Assembly: GCA_028714075.1 (NCBI GenBank)
Contig: JAQTMZ010000004.1
Span: 124,001-188,000, forward strand
Origin: Gallionella sp.
GTDB taxonomy: Bacteria > Pseudomonadota > Gammaproteobacteria > Burkholderiales > Gallionellaceae
Direction: 5' to 3'
DNA length: 64,000 nt
The position numbers were made by a program, and so were the translations under genes. Below, piece after piece: positions 24,632-35,739 of the stretch. Position 1 is the first letter of the stretch. The number at the start of each line of letters is the position of its first letter. Below the pieces are notes generated by a model that was given only the letters and a program-made list of their open reading frames with translations, did no database searches and was not told the DNA's origin.

Positions 24632-24726
24632 TATCGCCTCGCTAATTTAATTTACCTTGCTGTAGAGCGGTCATTATCGTTTACAATTGTCCCACTTGAC
24701 AAGGAACAATGGCAACGGTGGCATAA

Positions 24727-26889
24727 ATGAAAAAGCTAATCGAATCGCTGCTGCAAGCTCGTCTTTGCGACCCTTTCGGGCTACTCGGCCTGCATCGCAA
24801 AGGTGCAGAATGGGTTATCAGAGTATATGAACCTCACGCTACCGATGTTGAGTTGCTGAGCAATACCGAAACTACTGTATTCAAGCGTGTCCACCTTGGC
24901 GGAGTATTTGAATGGCACGGCAAAAACGAACCCGCCCGCCCTTATCGCCTGCGCATGCACTACGGCAGCGCAACCCATGAAATTTTTGACCCCTACCAGT
25001 TCCTGCCGCATATTTCCCAGCAGGATTTGTATTTGTTCAGCGAGGGCAAGCTGCGCCAAGGCTATCGGATGCTCGGCTCCCATGCCATTGAAATCGATGG
25101 CGTAAAAGGCGTGCGCTTTGCTGTTTGGGCGCCGAACGCCGAGCGCGTCAGCGTGGTGGGCGAATTCAATAGCTGGGATGGTCGTGTGCATCCGATGCGC
25201 TCGCTCGGTTCCAGCGGCGTGTGGGAATTGTTTATTCCAGAGATACTGCGGAATGCGCTGTATCGCTATGAAATTCGCAACCGCGATACCGGCCACTTGC
25301 TGACAAAAACCGACCCTTATGCGCAAGGCTATGAGTTGCGCCCCGGCACCGCCGCACTCACCGCACCTGCCTATGAGCACCATTGGCAAGATGCCGAGTG
25401 GATGAAGCAGCGCGGTCAATGGGACTGGTTGCACGGCGCAATCAACATTTATGAGGTACATGCCGGTTCGTGGAAGCGCCATCCCGATGGTCGTTTTTAT
25501 ACCTATAGAGAATTGGCAACCGACCTCGTGCCCTATGTCAAAGGCATGGGTTACACGCACGTTGAACTCATGCCTATTTCCGAGCACCCGCTGGACGAAT
25601 CGTGGGGCTATCAGGCTACCGGGTATTTTGCGCCCACCAGCCGCTTCGGCTCACCGGACGAGTTGCGCCATTTCGTGGATACCTGCCACCAGGCAGGCAT
25701 CGGTGTGATTCTGGATTGGGTACCGGCACACTTTCCGCAGGATAGCTGGTCACTGGCGCGCTTCGATGGTACGGCCTTGTACGAGCACGAAGACCCGCGC
25801 CTGGGCTTTCATCAGGAATGGGGCACCCATGTCTTCAACTACGGGCGCAACGAAGTTAAAACTTTCCTGATGTCCAGCGCGCACTTCTGGCTAGCCGAAT
25901 TCCATTTTGACGGGCTGCGTGTCGATGCGGTGGCTTCGATGCTGTATCTGGATTATTCGCGTAATGCGGGGGAATGGATACCCAATAAATACGGTGGTCG
26001 CGAAAACCTCGAAGCGGTGGATTTCCTGCGCGAGATGAACGTCATGGTGCATGAGGAATTCCCCGGCGCGCTGACCATGGCGGAAGAATCCACCGCCTGG
26101 CCGGGCGTGTCGCGCCCGGTTTATCTGGGCGGACTGGGTTTCTCGATCAAATGGAACATGGGCTGGATGAACGACACGCTGACCTACTTCCGCCACGACC
26201 CGGTGCATCGCCGCTACCACCACAACCAGCTTACCTTCGGCCAACTTTATGCCTATACCGAAAACTTTGTGCTGCCGTTTTCGCATGATGAGGTGGTGCA
26301 TGGCAAGGGTTCGCTGTTGTCCAAGATGCCCGGTGATGCGTGGCAAAAATTTGCTAACCTGCGTTTGCTACTGACATACCAGATGACCAGCCCCGGCAAG
26401 AAGCTCAACTTCATGGGCAACGAAATTGCGCAGGGGCGCGAGTGGCAATCGAAATGGGAACTGGAATGGTGGCAGCTCGGGCAAAAAGTGCATTGCGGTA
26501 TGCAGAATCTGGCGCATGACCTCAACCTGCTTTACCGCAAGCTGTCCGCGCTGCATGACATGGATTTTCAGCATGAAGGTTTCGCGTGGATAGATTGTAA
26601 CGATGCGGAAAAGTCGGTGTTGTCTTACCAGCGGCGCGCCCGCGACGGCTCCAGCGCCGTAGTCGCGTTGAATCTCACGCCCGTGCCGCGCAACCGTTAT
26701 CGTCTCGGCCTGCCGATACAGACCCAATACCGCGAAGTGCTGAACAGTGATTCGGAACATTACGCGGGCAGCAACCTCGGTAATGCCGGTTTGATCCAGG
26801 CAGAAGCGATACCCTGGATGGGGCTGCCCTACTCTGCCGAGATTGCGTTGCCGCCACTGGCTGGCGTGATCTTGGTGCCAGAAGGCTGA
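24727..26889 (+). CDS. glgB: 1,4-alpha-glucan branching enzyme
   Basis: 720 residues, usual for the GlgB type with an N-terminal CBM48. Catalytic regions are clear: [15 protein letters not shown] (Asp nucleophile), [12 protein letters not shown] (Glu acid/base) and [14 protein letters not shown] (transition-state Asp). The N-terminal extra domain (DPFGLLGLH) is typical. It adds alpha-1,6 branches to glycogen. Divergent from glgC, followed 82 bp later by pgi. Confidence 0.97.
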   Translation: MKKLIESLLQARLCDPFGLLGLHRKGAEWVIRVYEPHATDVELLSNTETTVFKRVHLGGVFEWHGKNEPARPYRLRMHYGSATHEIFDPYQFLPHISQQDLYLFSEGKLRQGYRMLGSHAIEIDGVKGVRFAVWAPNAERVSVVGEFNSWDGRVHPMRSLGSSGVWELFIPEILRNALYRYEIRNRDTGHLLTKTDPYAQGYELRPGTAALTAPAYEHHWQDAEWMKQRGQWDWLHGAINIYEVHAGSWKRHPDGRFYTYRELATDLVPYVKGMGYTHVELMPISEHPLDESWGYQATGYFAPTSRFGSPDELRHFVDTCHQAGIGVILDWVPAHFPQDSWSLARFDGTALYEHEDPRLGFHQEWGTHVFNYGRNEVKTFLMSSAHFWLAEFHFDGLRVDAVASMLYLDYSRNAGEWIPNKYGGRENLEAVDFLREMNVMVHEEFPGALTMAEESTAWPGVSRPVYLGGLGFSIKWNMGWMNDTLTYFRHDPVHRRYHHNQLTFGQLYAYTENFVLPFSHDEVVHGKGSLLSKMPGDAWQKFANLRLLLTYQMTSPGKKLNFMGNEIAQGREWQSKWELEWWQLGQKVHCGMQNLAHDLNLLYRKLSALHDMDFQHEGFAWIDCNDAEKSVLSYQRRARDGSSAVVALNLTPVPRNRYRLGLPIQTQYREVLNSDSEHYAGSNLGNAGLIQAEAIPWMGLPYSAEIALPPLAGVILVPEG

Positions 26890-26971
26890 TCAGCGAGCGC
26901 TTCAAAACCTGTATGGATCTGTGTAATCTGCGGATAAATATAGTTTTTAACTTGATTGAGAGCTCAACATC

Positions 26972-28618
26972 ATGTCGATGCTTACGCAGTCCCCGGCTTG
27001 GCAAGCACTTCAGGCGCACCACGCTGCCATCGGGCCGGTTCACATGCGCCAAATGTTCCAGGATGACCCGGCGCGTTTCAGCAAATTTTCGTTGCAATTC
27101 GGCAGCCTGCTGTTCGATTACTCCAAGAACCGTATCAATGGCGAAACGGTAAAACTACTGGCGGCTTTGGCCGAACAAGCCGGGTTGCCCGCCTGTATCG
27201 GGCGCATGTTCGGCGGCGAGAAGATCAACTTCACCGAACGGCGCGCCGCTTTGCACACCGCGCTACGCAACCGTTCCGGCCATCCGGTTTATGTGGACGG
27301 CAAGGATGTCATGCCCGATGTGCGGCGTGTGCTGGGGCTGATGCGGCGTTTCTCCGATGCGGTGCGCAATGGACGGCATGTTGGCCACACCGGTAAAGCC
27401 ATCAGCGACATCGTCAACATCGGCATCGGCGGCTCCGACCTCGGCCCGTTGATGGCGTGCGAAGCCCTCAAGCCTTATGGTGACCCGAAGCTGCACGCAC
27501 ACTTTGTATCCAATGTAGACGGTACGCACCTTGCCGAAACGCTGAAAAAGCTGGACGCCGAAACCACGCTGTTCATCATCAGCTCGAAGACCTTAACCAC
27601 GCAGGAAACCCTCACCAATGCCCGCTCGGCGCGCGCATGGCTGATCGAGAAATTAGGCGATGAGCAAGCCGTGGCAAAACATTTTGCCGCCGTCTCCACC
27701 AACCTCGAAGCTACCGCCAAATTCGGCATCAATTCCGAAAATGTATTCGAATTCTGGGATTGGGTCGGCGGGCGCTATTCGCTTTGGTCGGCTATCGGCC
27801 TGCCTATTGCGCTGTATGTCGGCATGGACAGGTTCGAGGAGTTGCTGGGCGGCGCCTATGCGATGGACGAGCACTTCCGTAGCGCACCGCTGGACCAGAA
27901 TATTCCGGTACTGATGGGGCTGCTCGGCATCTGGTACGGCAACTTCTTCGGCGCTGAATCAAACGCCGTGCTGCCCTATGACCAATATTTGCATCGTTTC
28001 CCTGCCTACCTGCAACAACTGGAGATGGAGAGCAACGGCAAGAGCGTGGACCGCGACGGCAATGCGGTGGATTACGATACCGGCATGGTGATGTGGGGCG
28101 AACCCGGCACCAACGGCCAGCATGCCTTTTACCAGCTCATCCATCAGGGTACACACCTGATTCCGGCGGATTTTCTGGCTCCGCTGCACAGCCAAAACCC
28201 CTCCGGCGAACACCATTCGATCCTGCTGGCCAACTGTTTCGCGCAGACCGAAGCCCTGATGCTCGGCAAGACCGCTGAGGAGGCGCGCGCCGAACTCACC
28301 GCGCAAGGTTTGCGCGGCGAAGCGCTGGAGGCCTTGCTGCCACACAAGGTTTTCCCCGGCAACAGACCGACCAATACCCTGCTGTTCGACAAGCTCGACC
28401 CGCACACGCTGGGCATGTTGATCGCGTTATATGAGCACAAGGTGTTCGTGCAAGGCATGGTCTGGAACATCAACTCGTTCGACCAATGGGGCGTGGAACT
28501 GGGCAAGCAACTGGCAGGGAAAATTCTGCCGGAACTGCGCGATGCGGGGATGAGGTCCACGCATGATGCCTCGACCAGCGGGTTGATCGGGCATTACCAC
28601 AAGGCCGGAAAGCCGTAA
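26972..28618 (+). CDS. pgi: Glucose-6-phosphate isomerase
   Basis: 548 residues. Signature sequences are present: [38 protein letters not shown] and [15 protein letters not shown]. It interconverts glucose-6-phosphate and fructose-6-phosphate and links glycogen turnover to glycolysis. It is downstream of glgB on the same strand and may be co-transcribed. A perfect 10-bp inverted repeat overlaps its stop region. Confidence 0.97.
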   Translation: MSMLTQSPAWQALQAHHAAIGPVHMRQMFQDDPARFSKFSLQFGSLLFDYSKNRINGETVKLLAALAEQAGLPACIGRMFGGEKINFTERRAALHTALRNRSGHPVYVDGKDVMPDVRRVLGLMRRFSDAVRNGRHVGHTGKAISDIVNIGIGGSDLGPLMACEALKPYGDPKLHAHFVSNVDGTHLAETLKKLDAETTLFIISSKTLTTQETLTNARSARAWLIEKLGDEQAVAKHFAAVSTNLEATAKFGINSENVFEFWDWVGGRYSLWSAIGLPIALYVGMDRFEELLGGAYAMDEHFRSAPLDQNIPVLMGLLGIWYGNFFGAESNAVLPYDQYLHRFPAYLQQLEMESNGKSVDRDGNAVDYDTGMVMWGEPGTNGQHAFYQLIHQGTHLIPADFLAPLHSQNPSGEHHSILLANCFAQTEALMLGKTAEEARAELTAQGLRGEALEALLPHKVFPGNRPTNTLLFDKLDPHTLGMLIALYEHKVFVQGMVWNINSFDQWGVELGKQLAGKILPELRDAGMRSTHDASTSGLIGHYHKAGKP

Positions 28619-28652
28619 TTCGGTGAGGTAAACCCCGACATTTCACCGAATT
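28617..28652 (+). terminator. Inverted repeat after pgi
   Basis: AATTCGGTGA (28617-28626) pairs exactly with TCACCGAATT (28643-28652). There is no clear T run after it, so it is a weak terminator candidate for the pgi transcript. Confidence 0.4.
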
Positions 28653-28709
28653 ATGTGTGCTGCTCTTACAAAAGTTGCACTTCAGAGTTGAATCCGCCGA
28701 CGAATAGTT

Positions 28710-29525
28710 TCAACCTCTTTTTACAATTTGCAGTTCTTCCTCATACGGCTTGCTGGGATATTGAAAGGCTATCGGACCGTCCGGCTCGGCATGGACAAAT
28801 TGCCGGACAAACGGGTCTTTAGAGTTGAGCATTTCCGATACATCGCCTTCTGCGACGATCACGCCATCATGAATGAAATATACATAATCGACTACCTTGA
28901 GCGATTCCGATAGGTCGTAGGTCACCACGACCGAGGTCACACCGAGTGCGTCGTTCAGGCGTCGAATCAGGTTTGCGACGGTGTTTAGGGAAATCGGGTC
29001 GAGGCCGGCAAACGGCTCGTCGTAGATGATCAGCGCGGGATCGGTGGCGATCGCCCGCGCCAGTGCCACGCGACGCTCCATGCCGCCGGAAAGCTCGCTC
29101 GGCATCAGGTTTCGGGCATTGCGCAACCCCACGGCATGCAACTTCATCAACACCAGGTCGTGGATCATTTCTTCTGAAAGACCGGTATGCTCGCGCATCG
29201 GGAAGGCAAGGTTGTCATACACCGACAAGTCCGTGAACAACCCGCTCACCTGGAACATCATGCCCATTTTCAGGCGCATCTTGTACAACTCGTCGTTATT
29301 GAGTTCGTGAACCACCTGCCCCATAAATTTCACGCTGCCGCGCGATGGCCGCAACTGGCCGCCAAAATGGCGCAGCAGGGTAGTTTTGCCGCATCCGCTG
29401 ACGCCGAGAATGGCAACAATCTTGCCGCGCGGGATGGTGAGGTTGATGCCTTTCAGCACCCCATGTTGGCCATATGCGAAATGGAGATCGTTAACCTCGA
29501 TAAGGTTTTCCGGCGTTTGGTTCAA
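28710..29525 (-). CDS. MlaF-like ABC transporter ATPase with Tyr in place of the H-loop histidine
   Basis: 271 residues. Walker A GVSGCGKTT (41-49), Q-loop in MGMMFQVSGLF, signature LSGGM (145-149) and Walker B LIIYDEPFAGLDP with Glu170. The whole C-terminal part (VYFIHDGVIVAEG, PFVRQFVHAEPDGPIAF) is typical of MlaF, the ATPase of the phospholipid transporter of the outer-membrane lipid asymmetry system. The switch position reads VVTYDLSE: Tyr203 where His is expected. No mlaE, mlaD or mlaC gene is adjacent, which is unusual because these are normally one operon. Either the permease lies elsewhere or this is a repurposed copy. Confidence 0.85.
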   Translation of the reverse strand: MNQTPENLIEVNDLHFAYGQHGVLKGINLTIPRGKIVAILGVSGCGKTTLLRHFGGQLRPSRGSVKFMGQVVHELNNDELYKMRLKMGMMFQVSGLFTDLSVYDNLAFPMREHTGLSEEMIHDLVLMKLHAVGLRNARNLMPSELSGGMERRVALARAIATDPALIIYDEPFAGLDPISLNTVANLIRRLNDALGVTSVVVTYDLSESLKVVDYVYFIHDGVIVAEGDVSEMLNSKDPFVRQFVHAEPDGPIAFQYPSKPYEEELQIVKRG

Positions 29526-29627
29526 TTTATTTAACTCCTTTTGCGACTCTTCGCGCGCTAAAATGCTACCACTGATCGGGGTCGAAACCGATTCATTTTT
29601 GAAATTGTAATACTCCCATCGTCAACT

Positions 29628-31496
29628 ATGCCACCTAAATCACTCATGACATCCCATGCAGCCCGACAGATACTTCATGACGTGTTCGGCTATGCCGCCT
29701 TTCGCGGCGAGCAGCAGGCGATAGTCGAGCATATCGTTGCGGGCGGCGACGCGCTGGTGTTGATGCCCACCGGCGGCGGAAAATCATTATGCTATCAGAT
29801 ACCTGCATTACTGCGATCGGGGGCTGGCATCGTGGTATCGCCGCTGATCGCGCTGATGCAGGATCAGGTAGATGCCTTGCGCCAACTCGGGGTGAAGGCG
29901 GCATTTCTCAATTCCAGCATCAGCGCCGATGCCGCGCGCGAAGTGCAAAGCCGCCTGCTGCGCGGCGAACTCGACCTGCTCTATGTCGCCCCGGAACGCC
30001 TGCTGATGCCCGGCTTCCTCGCCCTGCTGGAACAGGTGCAGTCAAATTCAGGGCTGGCTTTGTTCGCCATCGACGAGGCGCATTGCGTCTCGCAATGGGG
30101 GCATGATTTCCGCCCCGAATATCGCGCGCTGACGATATTGCACGAACGTTTTCCCGCTGTGCCGCGTATTGCGCTCACCGCGACAGCGGATACTCCGACG
30201 CGCGGCGAGATCGTCGAACGTCTGGCGCTGGAACAGGCGCGCCAGTTTGTCTCCAGCTTCGACCGTACCAACATCCGCTACCGCGTCACGCAAAAATCCA
30301 ATGCGCGCCAGCAGTTACAGGCGTTTCTTGAAGCGGAACATGCGAATGATGCGGGCATCGTGTATTGCCTGTCGCGCAAAAAAGTAGAGGAAACCGCCGC
30401 ATGGTTAAAGGAGCACGGCTGGGATGCCCTGCCCTACCACGCCGGGCTGGACGCCGTGACGCGCACTACCAACCAGAGCCGCTTCCTGCGCGAGGAAGGC
30501 GTGGTGATGGTGGCGACGGTAGCGTTCGGCATGGGCATCGACAAACCCAACGTGCGCTTCGTCGCGCATCTCGACCTACCCAAGAGCATGGAAGGCTACT
30601 ATCAGGAAACCGGCCGTGCCGGTCGCGACGGCCTGCCCGCCAACGCTTGGCTGGCCTACGGCCTCGGCGATGTGGTGTCGATGCGCCAGATGATCGACGG
30701 CGGCGATGCCCCCGAAGAACGCAAACGGCTGGAACGGCAGAAGCTGGACGCCCTGCTCGGCTACTGCGAATCCACCGCCTGCCGCCACCAAACCGTGCTG
30801 CGCTATTTCGGCGAAGAACATCCGGGCAATTGTGGCGCATGCGATAACTGCCTGGAGCCGGTGGATACCTGGGATGCCACCCAAGCGGCCCAGATGGCGT
30901 TGTCCTGCGTATATCGCACCGGACAACGCTTCGGCGCGGGGCACTTGACTGACGTGCTGGTCGGCAAGGCTACCGAACGAGTCGAGAAATTCAATCACCA
31001 CACGCTCTCCACCTTCGGCATCGGCAAGGAACTGAGTGCCGCACAATGGAGCAGTGTGTACCGCCAACTGGTGGCGGGCGGCCTGCTGGAGGCCGACAGC
31101 GAAGCCTACGGCGGCCTGAAGCTCGCCGAAACCGCGCGTCCGGTATTGCGCGGTGAGCAGGAAGTGTGGCTGCGCCGCGATGCCGACCCGGTTAAGCGCA
31201 AAGCGATACGCGCAGAACGCTTAAGCAAATCACGCGAACCTTTTGCCGGGGCAAATGAAAACCCCTTATGGCTTGCGCTCAAAGCCAAACGCATGGAGTT
31301 CGCACGCGAGCAGGGTGTGCCCCCCTATGTCATCTTTCACGACAGCACGCTGCTGGAAATCCTCAACCGTCGCCCCGGCAGTCTTGCCGAATTGGGTGAA
31401 ATCAGCGGTGTCGGGCAGGCCAAGCTGGCGAAATATGGAGAAGTGTTTTTGAAGGTAGTCGGTGCAGAAAAAACCACCAGTGAAGGAGGTTTCTAG
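29628..31496 (+). CDS. recQ: ATP-dependent DNA helicase RecQ
   Basis: 622 residues (an in-frame ATG at 29646 is an alternative start). Helicase motifs: [12 protein letters not shown] (Walker A), [16 protein letters not shown] (DEAH), [28 protein letters not shown] and [11 protein letters not shown] zinc-binding cluster (C-x16-C-x2-C-type, GNCGACDNC), a winged-helix region and an HRDC domain ([14 protein letters not shown]) follow. It unwinds recombination intermediates and stalled forks. Confidence 0.96.
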   Translation: MPPKSLMTSHAARQILHDVFGYAAFRGEQQAIVEHIVAGGDALVLMPTGGGKSLCYQIPALLRSGAGIVVSPLIALMQDQVDALRQLGVKAAFLNSSISADAAREVQSRLLRGELDLLYVAPERLLMPGFLALLEQVQSNSGLALFAIDEAHCVSQWGHDFRPEYRALTILHERFPAVPRIALTATADTPTRGEIVERLALEQARQFVSSFDRTNIRYRVTQKSNARQQLQAFLEAEHANDAGIVYCLSRKKVEETAAWLKEHGWDALPYHAGLDAVTRTTNQSRFLREEGVVMVATVAFGMGIDKPNVRFVAHLDLPKSMEGYYQETGRAGRDGLPANAWLAYGLGDVVSMRQMIDGGDAPEERKRLERQKLDALLGYCESTACRHQTVLRYFGEEHPGNCGACDNCLEPVDTWDATQAAQMALSCVYRTGQRFGAGHLTDVLVGKATERVEKFNHHTLSTFGIGKELSAAQWSSVYRQLVAGGLLEADSEAYGGLKLAETARPVLRGEQEVWLRRDADPVKRKAIRAERLSKSREPFAGANENPLWLALKAKRMEFAREQGVPPYVIFHDSTLLEILNRRPGSLAELGEISGVGQAKLAKYGEVFLKVVGAEKTTSEGGF

Positions 31497-31557
31497 AAAC
31501 TCCATGGGGCACTACGGCCTGAAGTATGGTGAGTATCAAGCAGGCAAACCGTGCAGC

Positions 31558-32013
31558 CTACATTCGCGCCATTCCGATCAGTGCCGCGCCCACGGTCAAT
31601 AGTCCCAGTGCCAAACTCACTGCAAGCAGTTTGCGTATTGTGTCTAACGGCTCTCCCGCTTCTTTCCAGCGACGTCTGTCGACATGCAGGCTGAACGGTA
31701 CATAGTGGGTGAAAAACATGTAGCCATGGATTACCATCATCACCAATCCCAACGCCAGCATTACATGCACATAGCGCGACACATGGGCGATACCGCCATA
31801 CAGATAAATCAAATAAAAGCCCGTGATCAGTATTACGCCAACTGCGGCCCACACCCAGTTGAAGAAAAGACGCAATACTGCGGCCCAAAGACGCAGGCGC
31901 TGTGACGGGTCGAGCGCTTCAGCGGTAGCCTTGCGCAATACCACATACGCGAAAAACATGCCGCCTACCCAGATCAGGACAGCAAGCAGGTGAATAAATT
32001 TGAACAGAGCCAT
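31558..32013 (-). CDS. CopD-like four-helix inner-membrane protein
   Basis: 151 residues with four predicted membrane helices, beginning FIHLLAVLIWVGGMFFAYVVL. The His-x-Trp-x-Gly opening is characteristic of the CopD/DUF-type membrane family. A His in HVMLALGLVMMVIHGYMFF could bind heme or copper. It is convergent with recQ and stands alone. Copper handling is a family-level guess. Confidence 0.65.
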   Translation of the reverse strand: MALFKFIHLLAVLIWVGGMFFAYVVLRKATAEALDPSQRLRLWAAVLRLFFNWVWAAVGVILITGFYLIYLYGGIAHVSRYVHVMLALGLVMMVIHGYMFFTHYVPFSLHVDRRRWKEAGEPLDTIRKLLAVSLALGLLTVGAALIGMARM

Positions 32014-32160
32014 GTTTTGTTGTTGGTCAGGCGATTAACAGGATATAAGATACCTGAAAAATTGCCTTTGTATCATATTTCCTTTATTCACATGGCTAAC
32101 AGACAACGCTTCAAGGCTCCAAAACCCGCGCCCATGTTGGCAACGAGACAATCTATGTAA

Positions 32161-32787
32161 TCAGCTTTTGACTACTCCATTGACCAGCAGCGTTAGATGC
32201 ATCCGATCGCGCAGCTTAAGCTTATCGAAAATAGAATCAAGCTGCATCTTGACGGTGCATTCCGCAATGTTGAGCTGGCTGGCGATTTTATTATTGCCAA
32301 GGCCGGTTGCAGCGGTGCGCGCGATTTCGATCTCGCGCTCGGTTAGACCGGATGCCCATGTGGAAACCTCGGGCAGTGTAAATTTCTGGGCTGCAGCACG
32401 CGCCACCCCCGCCAACAGCCGTTGCAGCAGCCATTGCCCTACCCATATACCCCCGCCAAGCACTGTTTCGGCAACTTGCTGGAGCACCGCTGACGCCGCA
32501 TGCCCATTGCAATATCCCGCCACGCCTGTGCCCAGTGCGGTCAGCCCCTGCTGATTGCTGGGAAGATCGGAAATGGCAATAACCGGCAATTTACCGGCGG
32601 CCAAACGGCATTCGGTGAGCAGTTTTACGCTATCGCCCTCTTCCGGCAACAGCACCCAAATAACATCGGCATTGGGGGTCGCCGGAATCCGGTTGCACAG
32701 CGAAGCACCCGGAAATGCTTCCAGCCAGTTTGCCCTGAGCTTTGCGCCCGGTGCGATGAAAAGGTGTCTGGGTTGGTTCATTTGCAT
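32161..32787 (-). CDS. LuxR-type regulator with a degenerate receiver domain
   Basis: 208 residues. The C-terminal ~65 residues are a clear LuxR/NarL helix-turn-helix (GLTEREIEIARTAATGLGNNKIASQLNIAECTVKMQL). The N-terminal ~120 residues have receiver-like size and strand order, but the phospho-acceptor position reads IWVLLPEEG with no Asp, and the acidic pair is absent. Control by phosphorylation is therefore unlikely. It lies 117 bp downstream of the adhesin gene on the same strand, so it may be co-transcribed with it or control it. Confidence 0.75.
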   Translation of the reverse strand: MQMNQPRHLFIAPGAKLRANWLEAFPGASLCNRIPATPNADVIWVLLPEEGDSVKLLTECRLAAGKLPVIAISDLPSNQQGLTALGTGVAGYCNGHAASAVLQQVAETVLGGGIWVGQWLLQRLLAGVARAAAQKFTLPEVSTWASGLTEREIEIARTAATGLGNNKIASQLNIAECTVKMQLDSIFDKLKLRDRMHLTLLVNGVVKS

Positions 32788-32904
32788 TCTCCTTTAGAAA
32801 AGGCAGCGTTCCCATGCGGGGCGTGGAAATGATGAAGATATTCGACTCATAAGCAAAAACGGCAACAGAATTGCCACTAATCTAATCGGCAACGTCAGAA
32901 TTAT

Positions 32905-35739
32905 TCAGTTGCCATTCACATTCAGGTTGCCGTTCTTCAACATATTGAGCAATGTTGCAGTCTGATCGACACCATGTTCATGTTCATCATGTTCATGCTC
33001 GCCATTTTGAACCGTGAGGTCGGCATTTTTGATAACGATGGTTTGATCTTCTTTGCTGGGATGGTATTCGCCATTATCGAAGCCACCTTGCGAACTGATA
33101 CGAAGAACCGTGTCGGCTCCCTCTTTGCTGACATTGATGTAGCTGAGCAGGTTGCCGATATCATTTTTTCCGACTTCTACACCGTCAAGCAAGTTGCGCA
33201 AATCTATACTGTCATTTTTACTCTTGAAGTCGGCAATGGTATCAACTGCAGGATTGCCAGGCCTGCCAATATCCGCCGGTGACCAAGCGAATACATCTTT
33301 ACCCTCACCACCATATAGCAGGTCATTACCCAAGCCACCGTGTAGCGTGTCCTTGCCTTCGCCGCCGTACAGCGTGTCGTTACCGGCACCACCGTACAGA
33401 TTATCCTTACCCTCATAGCCGTACAGCGTATCGTTGCCAGCACCTCCCACCAGCGTGTCGTCACCATGGCCGCCTCTTAACGTTTCTCCAACCACAGTGT
33501 CCACGCCATGCGTGTGCGTGGTCGTGCCTTCGTATGGGTTGCCCGCACTGTCTTGTCCAGTCACTTTTGCGTCGATGGTAGCGTCCGCCTGCAGGTTGGC
33601 ACCCGCAATATTGATGCTGAATGTCTTATCCGCGTTAACTGTACCGCTGAATTCATTGCCGTTGACGGTAAGGGTGACGGGGTCGCCTGCCTTGGCGTCG
33701 CCACCCACAGCACCGGTGACAGCGATGATGCCGCCCGCTTCAGCGGCATTGATTATGTTGTCGGCGGTGATGTTATCGACCGTGATGGAGGCGGTCGCCG
33801 TAGTGTCGAGCGTGAAAGAGAGGCTTGAGGTCGTCACGTTGCCGGCGGCATCGGTGTCGGTGACCCTGACGGTGTAGTTGCCGTCCGCGGTCGGCGCGGT
33901 GTAGCTGGATGTCGCTTCGCCACCATTGACGCTGTAGGTGCGGGTGACGCCCTCGGCGGCGGCGCTCACGGTGAGGGCGGCGTTGCTGGTGAGGAGATCG
34001 GTGGGCGAACTGCCGCTGTCGTTGATCAGCGAGATCGCGGCGCCCGCTGGGGCGGTCTTGTCGAGCGCGAAAGACAGGCTCGATGTCGTCGCGTTGCCGG
34101 CGGCATCGGTGTCGGTGACGCTGACGGTGTAGTTGCCATCCACGGTCGGCGCGATGTAGCTGGATGTCGCTTCGCCACCATTGACGCTGTAGGTGCGGGT
34201 GACGCCCTCGGCGGCGGCGCTCACGGTGAGGGCGGCGTTGCTGGTGAGGAGATCGGTGGGCGAACTGCCGCTGTCGTTGACCAGCGAGATTGCGGCGCCC
34301 GCTGGGGCGGTCTTGTCGAGCGCGAAAGACAGGCTCGATGTAGTCGCGTTGCCGGCGGCATCGATATCGGTGACCCTGACGGTGTAGTTGCCGTCCGCGG
34401 TCGGCGCGGTGTAGCTGGATGTCGCTTCGCCACCATTGACGCTGTAGGTGCGGGTGACGCCCTCGGCGGCGGCGCTCACGGTGAGGGCGGCGTTGTTGGT
34501 GAGATGGTCGGTATGCGAGTTGCCGCTGTCGTTGACCAGCGAGATCGTGGCGCTAGCGGGCGCGGTAGTATCGACCACAACAGTGTTGGCCGTACTGCCG
34601 CCAACGACACTCACGTTGCCAGCGTTGTCAATTGCGGTAACCGTAACAGTGTAAGTGCCTGTGTCTGTAGGTGCAGAAACCGTAAATGCCCCATTGGCCT
34701 GAACAGGAACGGTTGTAGTTGTTGCAACGCCTGTCGCAATATTGGTAGCAGTAACTTGAACGGTGCCGACCGTACCACCTGTGTCTGTCACAGTGCCGGT
34801 GATGGGTGCGTTGACCCCGGCGGGTGGGTCGAGCGTGATAACCGGCGCAGTGGTATCAACCACGATTGTGTTGGCCTCTGTGCCACCAACGGTACTCGTA
34901 TTGCCGGCGGTGTCGGTTGCGGTAACCGCAACAGTGTAAGTGCCTGTGACTGCAGGTGCCGGAGCCGTAAATGTTCCATCGACCGCCACGGCAACGATCA
35001 CAGTCGTCGCAGCACCAGTCACAGCATTGGTAGCGGTAACTTGAACCGCGCTGACCGCGCTGCCTGTGCCCGTCACAGTGCCGGTGATGGGCGCATTGAC
35101 TCCCGCAGATGGGTCGAGCGTGATAATCGGCGCAATGGTATCGCTCATAACTGTGTTAGCGGCAGCAGCTTGAATAACGGCAGCATGGGCAGCTGCTTGA
35201 GTTGCGGCAAAATGGGCTGCGGCTTGGATTGCGGCAACGGCTTGGGCAGCGGCAAAAGTATCGCTACCAATCACCGGTCCACGATTCAGGCTGGGATCTG
35301 CAGCAACTGGCGGAGAAATCGCTTCCACAACACTAGTCAGCATTACAAAACCAGTCCCTCCCTCCGAACTAGCCCCACCCGCAGTAGCACTGCTGCTGCC
35401 CAGCCCGGCAGCTGTGTCTTCAAGAAGACTATCAAGACTGCTGCCTTTCCTGATTGCGCTGATGATGCTATTGATGTCGCCACCACCAGCAAATAGAGCG
35501 CTATCTTTTGCATCAGGAATAATGGTGGCAAGAAACTCATTGTCGAGGGTGAGTGTTTGTTTTGCTTCTAACGATATAACGCCGCCGCCAATTAACTCCA
35601 AGTCGATATTCGCGCCTTCGCCTGTTTTGATGATTTCACCAGCTTCTACCATGTCACCTTCATTGATAGTGCGCACCTCACATTGTGCATTCGTAGCGGT
35701 GACCTCCCCTTCTACATTGATTGCTTTTGCTACTGGCAT
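32905..35739 (-). CDS. LapA-like type I-secreted adhesin with retention module, Ig-like repeats and RTX repeats
   Basis: 944 residues. The N-terminal ~100 residues match a retention module (VEGEVTATNAQ, EGDMVEAGEIIKTG). TAAG at residues 109-112 is the dialanine site cut by LapG-type proteases. An Ala-rich helical stretch (~163-197) is followed by two Ig-like domains, three nearly identical 85-residue domains and another Ig-like domain. RTX nonapeptides (GGAGNDTLYG, GGEGKDTLHG) then bind calcium and a type I secretion end follows (DTIADFKSKNDSIDLRNLL). The tail has a His-rich patch (EHEHDEHEHG). Such proteins anchor cells to surfaces and are released by LapG. No lapD, lapG or secretion genes are visible here. 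Confidence 0.88.
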   Translation of the reverse strand: MPVAKAINVEGEVTATNAQCEVRTINEGDMVEAGEIIKTGEGANIDLELIGGGVISLEAKQTLTLDNEFLATIIPDAKDSALFAGGGDINSIISAIRKGSSLDSLLEDTAAGLGSSSATAGGASSEGGTGFVMLTSVVEAISPPVAADPSLNRGPVIGSDTFAAAQAVAAIQAAAHFAATQAAAHAAVIQAAAANTVMSDTIAPIITLDPSAGVNAPITGTVTGTGSAVSAVQVTATNAVTGAATTVIVAVAVDGTFTAPAPAVTGTYTVAVTATDTAGNTSTVGGTEANTIVVDTTAPVITLDPPAGVNAPITGTVTDTGGTVGTVQVTATNIATGVATTTTVPVQANGAFTVSAPTDTGTYTVTVTAIDNAGNVSVVGGSTANTVVVDTTAPASATISLVNDSGNSHTDHLTNNAALTVSAAAEGVTRTYSVNGGEATSSYTAPTADGNYTVRVTDIDAAGNATTSSLSFALDKTAPAGAAISLVNDSGSSPTDLLTSNAALTVSAAAEGVTRTYSVNGGEATSSYIAPTVDGNYTVSVTDTDAAGNATTSSLSFALDKTAPAGAAISLINDSGSSPTDLLTSNAALTVSAAAEGVTRTYSVNGGEATSSYTAPTADGNYTVRVTDTDAAGNVTTSSLSFTLDTTATASITVDNITADNIINAAEAGGIIAVTGAVGGDAKAGDPVTLTVNGNEFSGTVNADKTFSINIAGANLQADATIDAKVTGQDSAGNPYEGTTTHTHGVDTVVGETLRGGHGDDTLVGGAGNDTLYGYEGKDNLYGGAGNDTLYGGEGKDTLHGGLGNDLLYGGEGKDVFAWSPADIGRPGNPAVDTIADFKSKNDSIDLRNLLDGVEVGKNDIGNLLSYINVSKEGADTVLRISSQGGFDNGEYHPSKEDQTIVIKNADLTVQNGEHEHDEHEHGVDQTATLLNMLKNGNLNVNGN
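33808..34565 (-). repeat. Three tandem ~255-bp coding repeats in the adhesin gene
   Basis: Blocks recur at a 255-bp spacing (for example the GTAGCTGGATGTCGCTTCG segment begins at 33901, 34156 and 34411). Each encodes one 85-residue Ig-like domain (AALTVSAAAEGVTRTYSVNG). Near-identity at DNA level suggests recent duplication or gene conversion, and copy number may vary between strains. Confidence 0.85.

Noticed and set aside
34504..35496. A 330-codon frame antisense to the adhesin gene
   Set aside because: It is a mirror of a low-complexity Ala/Thr-rich coding region, which creates long opposite frames. The sense protein has clear domains.
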